A DNA stretch of 18,391 nt from PALSA-612 sp046729255 (GTDB taxonomy: Bacteria > Actinomycetota > Thermoleophilia > Gaiellales > Gaiellaceae). Position numbers and translations under genes: made by a program. Below, piece after piece: positions 13,986-18,391 of this stretch. The stretch's first letter is position 1; every line of letters begins with the position of its first letter. Below the pieces are notes generated by a model. It made no database searches. It saw only the letters and a list, made by a program, of their open reading frames with translations, and was not told the DNA's origin. The stretch lies in NCBI GenBank assembly GCA_046729255.1, contig JBKPGF010000030.1, forward strand, positions 1 through 18,391, in the 5' to 3' direction.

Positions 13986-14083
13986 CGTATCCCGATGAGC
14001 GCTTTCGGGAATGGGGGCGATACAGCTACACCCTCTGGGGAGATCGGACGGAGGCCGGTGGAGACGCCGGCCTCTTTCTTTTC
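13986..14083 (+). ncRNA. Candidate small non-coding RNA (about 95-100 nt)
   Basis: The predicted transcript starts at the promoter above and ends at an intrinsic terminator. Its first bases form a stem (GTAT 13987-13990 with ATAC 14020-14023) enclosing a hairpin (CCGA 13992-13995 with TCGG 14005-14008), then a short single strand and the terminator hairpin. No convincing coding frame is present. The next gene on this strand is far away and the next on the other strand is a convergent pseudogene, so it is not a leader of anything obvious. I recognise no known RNA family. Confidence 0.45.
14051..14083 (+). terminator. Intrinsic terminator with T tract
   Basis: GAGGCCGG (14051-14058), an 8-nt loop and CCGGCCTC (14067-14074), followed by TTTCTTTTC. 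The T tract is on the plus strand, so it terminates plus-strand transcription, although no gene precedes it. Confidence 0.8.
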
Positions 14084-14098
14084 GTCACCAGCCGACGG

Positions 14099-14682
14099 TT
14101 AGGTCTTCCTCGCGCGCCGGACACGCTTACGCATCACGCACTTGTTCTTGCCGATTGCACGCGCGTACTCGAAGCCGGCGTTCTCGAAGAGCGTGCGCGT
14201 GCCGTTGTAGAGGAACGACGCCGAGGTCTTCTTTCCGCCCGTGTCGTGCGGATATGCCTCGACGAGTCCGCCGCCTGCGGCCGCGATGAGGCCCAGTGCA
14301 CCCTTCAACGCAATCTCCGCGACGCCGCGTCGACGATGGTCCCTGTCCACGAAGAAGCACGTGATGCGGAACCGTGGAAGCTGTTCTGCGCCGGCCTCGT
14401 ACTCCTTGCGGTGGTAGATCCGAGGGAGCTCTTCGGGTGACCCATACTCGCACCACGCCACCGCGGATTCGCCCTCGAACACCTACGCGGCGTGTGCTTG
14501 ACCCTCTCGGACGAGGAGTTCCTTGTAGGCACGGTTCCCTTCCGCGCCGGGGCCTTTCTCCGCAGACTTGGGATGGAACCAGGTGCACCAGCATCCGCCC
14601 CAGACACCGTTGTGCTTCACCGCGAGAGCTGCGATGCATCCCAGGTCTTCGGCGACAGAGGCTTGACGACGTAGTCACTCAC
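14099..14682 (-). pseudogene. GNAT-family acetyltransferase, frameshifted and with a nonsense codon
   Basis: A GGAG 5 nt before GTG 14682 opens VSDYVVKPLSPKTWDA. At about 14635-14640 one base appears missing and the protein resumes in another frame: ALAVKHNGVWGGCWCTWFHP, KSAEKGPGAEGNRAYKELLV, REGQAHAA. Then comes TAG (about 14485) where a hydrophobic residue is expected, followed by VFEGESAVAWCEYGSPEELP, the acetyl-CoA loop region FFVDRDHRRRGVAEIALKGA, and SFLYNGTRTLFENAGFEYAR to the stop at 14099. Joined, the pieces make one coherent acetyltransferase of about 194 residues. Two independent lesions argue for decay rather than one sequencing error. Restart at GTG 14482 could give a 127-residue piece that keeps the acetyl-CoA site. 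Confidence 0.8.
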
Positions 14683-14707
14683 ACGCGCTCCTAGGATCGA
14701 CGGGCCA

Positions 14708-15127
14708 CTAATGCTCTTCGGGAGAGTGGCAGACCGCCTCCAGCTTGAATCCGTGGGGGTCAAGCCAGTAGGTCGCAAAACAGTGTTCCCCGTACTGGGG
14801 GAACTCGCGTGGTGCATTGAGGATGGTTGCCGCACGTGCACATGCCCACTGGTGTGCTTCTCGGACGACCGCCCTGCTCGCGACCAAGAAGGCGAGGTGA
14901 TGGAGGCCGGGTTGGCGGCGGAAGTAGCTTCCCGGTTCCTCGACTTGGTAGAAGAACAGTTGGGAGCCTTGGGCACCGTTGGGCCCGTAGTTGAGCGGTC
15001 CTGCGGGCCCTGTCTGGAACCATTCGCACAGCCCGAGGACATGCATGAGGTCGTCGTAGTACTGCTTGGCCGCGGCGATGTCCGGAACGCCAATCCCGAT
15101 GTGGTCGATGAATCCGGTTCGGGGCAA
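14708..15127 (-). CDS. VOC-family (glyoxalase/dioxygenase-like) protein
   Basis: 139 residues with the paired beta-alpha-beta-beta-beta pattern. Start TTG 15127 is chosen because GGGAGGT lies 6 nt ahead and the next residues are the family's first strand (RTGFIDHIGIGVPDI). Likely metal ligands are His9 (DHIGIGV), His77 (GLHHLAF) and Glu130 (FKLEAV). The region DPHGFKLEAV is typical of the family. The longer frame toward 15319 runs through SRP RNA and is not protein. Substrate unknown; families range from glyoxalase to antibiotic-binding proteins. Confidence 0.88.
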   Translation of the reverse strand: MPRTGFIDHIGIGVPDIAAAKQYYDDLMHVLGLCEWFQTGPAGPLNYGPNGAQGSQLFFYQVEEPGSYFRRQPGLHHLAFLVASRAVVREAHQWACARAATILNAPREFPQYGEHCFATYWLDPHGFKLEAVCHSPEEH

Positions 15128-15217
15128 AGGGGCACCTCCCTCGAGAAGCGAAACAAGCCCGGTCGCGCGGCCGCTGTCGTTGCGGGCCACCCGGACGGCG
15201 CCTGCGCCGCTTGCTCG

Positions 15218-15314
15218 AGCCAGGCTGTTCCGCGGCACCTGGGGGACACTGCTTAGCGCTGCTTCCTTCCGGACCTGACGCGGTTCGCAGACTCCCAGTG
15301 CGCGGGACCTGGCT
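15218..15314 (-). ncRNA. ffs: Signal recognition particle RNA, small bacterial type (4.5S)
   Basis: The minus strand contains the near-invariant SRP domain IV motif GTCAGGTCCGGAAGGAAGCAGC (written here as GTCAGGTCCGGA + AGGAAGCAGC). The arms close as expected: AGCCAGG with CCTGGCT at the ends, CGCG with CGCG, CTGGGA with TCCCCCAG, and GTCTGC with GCAGTG around it. That gives a 97-nt core; exact ends may extend by some bases. It binds Ffh and guides membrane and secreted proteins, such as SP1, SP2 and the subtilase here, to the translocon. Confidence 0.93.
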
Positions 15315-15492
15315 GTCAACGCTGCGCGCGCTGGCCCAGACCCCAGACGACTCCGCCCCTCGGGCGGTGTTCGGCCCCGCTATAGCGGATTGCGGGTTCA
15401 GGGAACCGCTAGCTCCCCGCCTAGCGCGACCGGGCAGGACGATGGTAGCGCAGTCGCTTGCGCTCACCTCGGTTGACCGCGAGCATCGGCGC

Positions 15493-16368
15493 ATGGAGGC
15501 TCCAGCCGAGGTCGTCGAGGCGGTCGCCGGCGCGACAGGAGATACGCCGGCGTCGTGGCAGCACGTGTTCGCGGGCTACACCCACGCGGAGAAGTGGATC
15601 GTCGATCTCGGTCGTCGGACAGCCTTCGTCAAGGCGAGCGCGGACGAGGTCGCTCGTGGTCAGATCAAGCGGGAGGCGTCGATCATCGAGGGCATCGCGG
15701 CGCCCTACATGCCTCGGTCGTACGGATCGGCGACCGTCGACGAATGGACGGTGCTCGTCCTCGAGGATCTGCGTGACGCGCATTGGCCACCGCCCTATCC
15801 GGACGGCGGCAAGGCTCTGCTCGAGACGGTTGCCCAGGTTGCGGCGACCACTCCTCCGCCCGGACTCGCTCGTCGCCCCGAAGGCCGTCCCCACGGCACG
15901 TACTGGCAGCGGATCGCTGCCGACCCGAAGCCGGTGCTCGCGAACGGGTCGTTCTCGGCGGCGTGGCTGGAGGCCGCGCTGCCGGCGCTCGACGCCGCCG
16001 AGTCGAGAGCCAGGCTCGACGGCGACGAGCTCATCCACGACGACGTGTGGGCCGGGAACACCTGCTACGCGAGCCGGGGCGCGCTGCTCATAGACTGGCC
16101 GGGTGCCGCGATCGGCGACCGCAGAATCGATCTCGCGTATGCGGTGCTGTCGATTCGATCGAGCGGAGCCGAGCCGCCGCGTGTCGAGTTCCCGGACGAG
16201 GCTGCCTACGCCGCGCTCCTGGCCGGTGCGAATGCGTACCAGGCGGCGCAGCCCGTCAATCCGCTGATCGCGTTCGGCGACCAGCTGCGCGAAGGCTGGC
16301 TCTACGACCTCGACTATGCGCTTGTCTGGGTGAGCGAGCTACTCGGCCGGCCCCCGCCGCGCGCGTAA
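15493..16368 (+). CDS. Aminoglycoside-phosphotransferase-like (APH/choline kinase fold) protein
   Basis: 291 residues from ATG 15493 (308 from ATG 15442; neither has a strong ribosome-binding site). Kinase-like motifs: probable ATP-binding Lys47 (TAFVKASAD), catalytic loop H182-D-D-V-W-A-G-N189 (HxDxxxxN) and the metal-binding Asp201 in LIDWPGAAIGDRRIDLAYA. This is the APH family pattern, covering antibiotic kinases, homoserine and choline kinases and many of unknown substrate. Drug resistance cannot be inferred. It is divergent from the SRP RNA; the frame continues backwards over that RNA but is not coding there. Confidence 0.88.
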   Translation: MEAPAEVVEAVAGATGDTPASWQHVFAGYTHAEKWIVDLGRRTAFVKASADEVARGQIKREASIIEGIAAPYMPRSYGSATVDEWTVLVLEDLRDAHWPPPYPDGGKALLETVAQVAATTPPPGLARRPEGRPHGTYWQRIAADPKPVLANGSFSAAWLEAALPALDAAESRARLDGDELIHDDVWAGNTCYASRGALLIDWPGAAIGDRRIDLAYAVLSIRSSGAEPPRVEFPDEAAYAALLAGANAYQAAQPVNPLIAFGDQLREGWLYDLDYALVWVSELLGRPPPRA

Positions 16369-16461
16369 CACCCCCTTAAGCTGCGACTCGACCGATGACT
16401 TCTGCGGCTCTGGTGGGTCGGAATCGTGAACGACGGGAATCAGATCTGAAGAGGAGGAACT

Positions 16462-16734
16462 GTGCACGCTGTTCTTGTGAGCTTGACGATCGATCCGGAA
16501 CAGGCGCCGGCGGCAGCGGTGGCGCTCGAGAGCGACATCCTGCCACGAGTGCGCTCGGCCCCCGGCTTCGTCGCCGGCTATTGGCTAGAGCCTGTCGACG
16601 AACAGGGTTTCTCGGTCGTCCTGTTCGAGACCGAGGAGCAAGCACGCGAGGCAGCTCCGCCGATCAGCAGTTGGGCTGCCCCCGGGGTCGTCATCACCGG
16701 CGTCGAGTTTCGGCGGGTAGCAGCGACCGCCTGA
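16462..16734 (+). CDS. Small protein, possible dimeric alpha/beta barrel (ABM-like)
   Basis: 90 residues: strand MHAVLVSLTID, helix (AAAVALESDILPRVRSA), strands PGFVAGYWLE and GFSVVLFETEEQAREAA, last strand VVITGVEFRRVAA. The order fits the antibiotic-biosynthesis-monooxygenase or stress-responsive dimeric barrel fold. GAGGAGG 4 nt before GTG 16462 is the strongest ribosome-binding site in the window and decides the start. No active site can be named. Confidence 0.8.
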   Translation: MHAVLVSLTIDPEQAPAAAVALESDILPRVRSAPGFVAGYWLEPVDEQGFSVVLFETEEQAREAAPPISSWAAPGVVITGVEFRRVAATA

Positions 16735-16791
16735 ACACGCCCCACGGGACGGGCACGGTCAACCAGCGAGGACCCCCACCTGACGCTGCGG

Positions 16792-16797
16792 TACCCT
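16792..16797 (+). promoter_or_regulatory. -10 box of tRNA-Val
   Basis: TACCCT, ending 10 nt before the mature tRNA 5' end; the -35 is not evident. Confidence 0.45.
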
Positions 16798-16807
16798 GGC
16801 TTTTCCC

Positions 16808-16879
16808 GGGCGCGTAGCTCAGCGGGAGAGCGCTCGCTTCACACGCGAGAGGTCGCTGGTTCGATCCCAGCCGCGCCCA
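16808..16879 (+). tRNA. tRNA-Val (anticodon CAC)
   Basis: A full cloverleaf can be folded: acceptor GGGCGCG with CGCGCCC, D stem GCTC/GAGC, anticodon stem CTCGC/GCGAG with loop TTCACAC, five-base variable region, T stem GCTGG/CCAGC with TTCGATC loop. Discriminator A; CCA is not encoded. Confidence 0.97.
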
Positions 16880-16895
16880 TGAACGTCCGAGCCGT

Positions 16896-16912
16896 CAAGC
16901 GGGATCCGCTTG
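16896..16912. terminator. Small hairpin downstream of tRNA-Val
   Basis: CAAGCGG-GAT-CCGCTTG, 7-bp stem. It lies 16 nt past the tRNA. No T tract follows, so it is a possible terminator or processing hairpin only. Confidence 0.3.
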
Positions 16913-16967
16913 GTACTGGTGTCAGGGGTCGTCCTGAACGTCTCGAAAGCTCGCGGCGTGCGTCCCT

Positions 16968-17205
16968 CCCGATGAGCATGAGGACGATGCCGATGATCCG
17001 GCCCTCGACGCCCTTCCGGTAGAGGTCGCCGTAGCCGACCGTCGTCACCGTCACCACCGCCCACCAGATGCCGTCCCATACGCTTTCGAACTCATCCGCG
17101 TCTACAGCGGCCTGGGCCGCGGCACGCGACGACGACGACGAGCAAAGTCCCGACCGCGACGAAACGGAACGTCTGCCCTGACATCAGCCGACGCTCACGT
17201 TGCAC
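16968..17205 (-). pseudogene. Two-helix potassium channel, frameshifted and truncated
   Basis: From GTG 17205 (AAGGAG 11 nt upstream) the minus strand reads VQRERRLMSGQTFRFVAVGT then LLVVVVA, a basic start and the first membrane helix. One extra base near 17122-17124 shifts the frame. The next frame continues AAQAAVDADEFESVWDGIWW and the K+ selectivity filter AVVTVTTVGYGDLYRKGVEG, followed by the start of helix 2 (RIIGIVLMLIG). After 16968 channel similarity stops and the sequence runs toward the tRNA. About half of helix 2 and any C-terminal domain are gone. The filter is intact but the protein cannot be. Confidence 0.8.
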
Positions 17206-17442
17206 GATCCAGACATCTCCTTACGCCCTCGGGCGCTGCGGCTGATCGTGGCTCCAGTCGTCCAGCACTCACGCCGACACCGCGCTTCGAGAAGTTGAGG
17301 CGCAGGCCGGGAAAGATTCGCTTCGACTTTCGAAAGCCCCAGCCCATTGCTAGGACGGATCATTCTACGACGACTGACCGACGACCACTACGACCCGAGC
17401 CGCAGCGCCGAAGCCTGCCGCACTGATCAATGGCGGGCGACC
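17206..17442. other. Intergenic, no feature seen
   Basis: Reading frames here are short and have no recognisable composition or ribosome-binding site. I see no strong hairpin, promoter pair or known RNA. Confidence 0.4.
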
Positions 17443-17997
17443 CTAGATCCGGTCGCTGAGATCGCGCGCGAAGAAGAGCGCCACCTCTCCGGGAACCAGG
17501 GCGGGGTCGTCTGGCCGGTAGAGCGTCTCGTCCAGTCCGCAGAGGCGGAAGCCCAACCGGCGATAGAACTGGATCGCGGGGTAGTTCACGTTCTGGGTCT
17601 CCAGCCAGAGGCAGCGGACAGCCGCCCCCTCTTCCCGTGCGCGCTCGTCGAGAGCATGGAGAAGCGCACGTCCAGCGCCACGACCACGATGGGTGGCCGA
17701 CACGTAGAGATGCTCGATCCTCGCCCGTCCGTTCCAAGATTCGAACGCAAGCTCACCGAAGCCAACGGTCTCGTCCCCGACGCACGCCACGAACAGGCGG
17801 TCGCTCAGCGTCAGCGATGGCAGCGGATACGTCTTCTCGACGGGGGTTCCGACGCGCTCCTCCTCAAGGTGAAAGCCGAGATCACACCGGCTGACGCGGT
17901 AGATCCGGTCGCAGGAGAAGGAGGTCTCGATTCGACTGATCGCCTCTACATCGCCAGGCGATACGGCGACTCTGACAACAACGTGCGTCGTTTGCAC
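17443..17997 (-). CDS. GNAT acetyltransferase, streptothricin-acetyltransferase-like
   Basis: 184 residues from GTG 17997; the frame is open further to 18096 but that part has no family character. The acetyl-CoA loop is ATHRGRGAGRALL (101-113, RGRGAG). The C-terminal part, LWLETQNVNYPAIQFYRRLG through CGLDETLY and GEVALFFARDL, follows the pattern I know from Sat-type streptothricin N-acetyltransferases. Similar proteins are common in soil actinobacteria and the substrate is unproven. It stands alone, between the channel relic and a repeat-rich gap, reading away from the window's right end. Confidence 0.87.
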   Translation of the reverse strand: MQTTHVVVRVAVSPGDVEAISRIETSFSCDRIYRVSRCDLGFHLEEERVGTPVEKTYPLPSLTLSDRLFVACVGDETVGFGELAFESWNGRARIEHLYVSATHRGRGAGRALLHALDERAREEGAAVRCLWLETQNVNYPAIQFYRRLGFRLCGLDETLYRPDDPALVPGEVALFFARDLSDRI

Positions 17998-18116
17998 TGT
18001 CTCATCGTGGCACCTCAAAGCCCGGCAAGCGGCGGGTCTGTGGCAACAACGGAACCGCGACCTATGGACCGCGCCAACTGGAAATTCCGCAGCCACGCGG
18101 ATTCCGCATGGTTATA

Positions 18117-18155
18117 GGGGTCAGGTGTGCCGCACATGCCAGAAATGCGCATGTG
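18117..18155. repeat. GGGGTCAGG-headed hairpin, REP-like
   Basis: GGGGTCAGGTGTGCCGCACA (18117-18136) contains TGTGC-C-GCACA. It runs into CACATGC (18133-18139), a 9-nt loop and GCATGTG (18149-18155). The head word is shared in part with the dnaX palindromes and with 16915-16930. Confidence 0.4.
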
Positions 18156-18270
18156 GTGCCTGCCTCGGTGCCTACCTCGGATCTCGCCTATAGGCAACAG
18201 CGAGCGGACGCCCAGCACGAGTGCCTAGCTGCGGTCGGAGAGCCGTCGCCCGCCGCCGCAGGTCGGGGGT

Positions 18271-18294
18271 GGTGGCGGCGTTGAAGCCGCCACC
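18271..18294 (-). terminator. Hairpin downstream of the repeat-protein gene
   Basis: GGTGGCGGC, GTTGAA loop, GCCGCCACC: a perfect 9-bp stem, 12 nt past the stop codon of the minus-strand gene at 18307. No T tract on the minus strand. Confidence 0.55.
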
Positions 18295-18306
18295 CTTGTA
18301 TCTCCC

Positions 18307-18391
18307 CTAGTGGTGGTGACTCTGGTTGCCGGGCTGGCCCTCGTAGCCCTGGTGGCCGCCGCCGCCCTGGTTGCCGGGCTGGCCTTCGTAG
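18307..18391 (-). CDS. C-terminal end of a Gly/Gln-rich repeat protein (cut by window edge)
   Basis: The minus strand reads YEGQPGNQGGGGHQG, then YEGQPGNQSHHH and a TAG stop. The unit YEGQPGNQ recurs after 15 residues (45 nt), so a tandem-repeat protein of unknown length enters from the right. It is rich in Gly, Gln, Asn and His, with no hydrophobic residues visible, so it is probably disordered. Other frames and the opposite strand are also open, but stop position, hairpin and regular codon-level repeat favour this one. Function unknown. Confidence 0.6.
   Translation of the reverse strand, partial: YEGQPGNQGGGGHQGYEGQPGNQSHHH

Larger units (their letters stand above)
17998..18306. other. 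Intergenic region with repeats, no gene seen
   Basis: It holds ATTCCGCA twice (18084 and 18101), a 12-nt near-tandem (TGCCTGCCTCGG, TGCCTACCTCGG) from about 18158, the hairpin at 18133-18155 and another at 18271-18294. Open frames are shadows. Confidence 0.5.

Noticed and set aside
15128..15319. Upstream extension of the VOC protein
   Set aside because: The stretch is SRP RNA; the TTG at 15127 has a perfect ribosome-binding site.
15211..15441. Upstream extension of the APH-like protein
   Set aside because: Antisense to the SRP RNA and with no kinase-family character.
16819..16900. Minus-strand peptide GAAGIEPATSRV
   Set aside because: Well-known artefact of translating the antisense strand of a tRNA; here it lies over tRNA-Val.
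15493..17997. Antibiotic-resistance island (APH-like kinase plus Sat-like acetyltransferase)
   Set aside because: The two genes are separated and in opposite orientation, with no mobile element; both families are mostly of unknown substrate in actinobacteria.

Overview
The window is high-GC DNA that reads like a chromosome segment from an actinobacterium, most likely class Thermoleophilia (Gaiellales/Solirubrobacterales-like). That placement is inference. It rests on the GC-rich codon use, the dnaX-ybaB-recR neighbourhood, secreted proteins with WLRCDSAGANC-type repeats, REC-LuxR regulators without kinases, and a -10 box followed after 6-7 nt by GTG (leaderless-style starts). There is no phage, IS or CRISPR.

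Layout. 1-1339: aspartate kinase lysC (minus, cut by the window edge) behind orphan response regulator RR1. 1516-3090: secreted prealbumin/SpaA-like protein SP1, divergent from RR1. 3164-3757: relics, namely a frameshifted Ig-like fragment and a small copy of the lysC promoter and start. 3775-4911: RR3 (receiver only, Asp to Glu at the phosphorylation site) and RR2 (complete). 5186-6805: secreted protein SP2, divergent from RR2. 6862-9333: secreted subtilase with Ig-like repeats, convergent with SP2. 9493-9760: two overlapping tiny genes, one acidic and one lysine-rich. 9773-13210: recR, a small alpha/beta protein, a cupin, ybaB and dnaX. 13256-13858: a fourth orphan regulator, RR4. 13910-14083: a perfect palindrome and a promoter-hairpin-terminator unit that looks like a small RNA. 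14099-14682: acetyltransferase pseudogene. 14708-16734: VOC protein, SRP RNA, APH-like kinase and a small alpha/beta protein. 16808-16879: tRNA-Val(CAC). 16968-17205: potassium-channel pseudogene. 17443-17997: streptothricin-acetyltransferase-like GNAT. 18307-18391: C-terminus of a Gly/Gln repeat protein.

How it fits together. The left 7 kb looks like two copies of one arrangement: (lysC or its relic) <- response regulator | divergent -> secreted surface protein -> terminator. The second copy has an extra degenerate receiver, good divergent promoters and repeated operator-like words between them. The simplest reading is that each orphan regulator controls itself and the neighbouring surface protein; this is untested. 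The dnaX-ybaB-recR part is standard replication/repair housekeeping. Three genes are visibly broken (Ig-like fragment, acetyltransferase, K+ channel). They are either real decay or, if this is a metagenome assembly, sequence errors.
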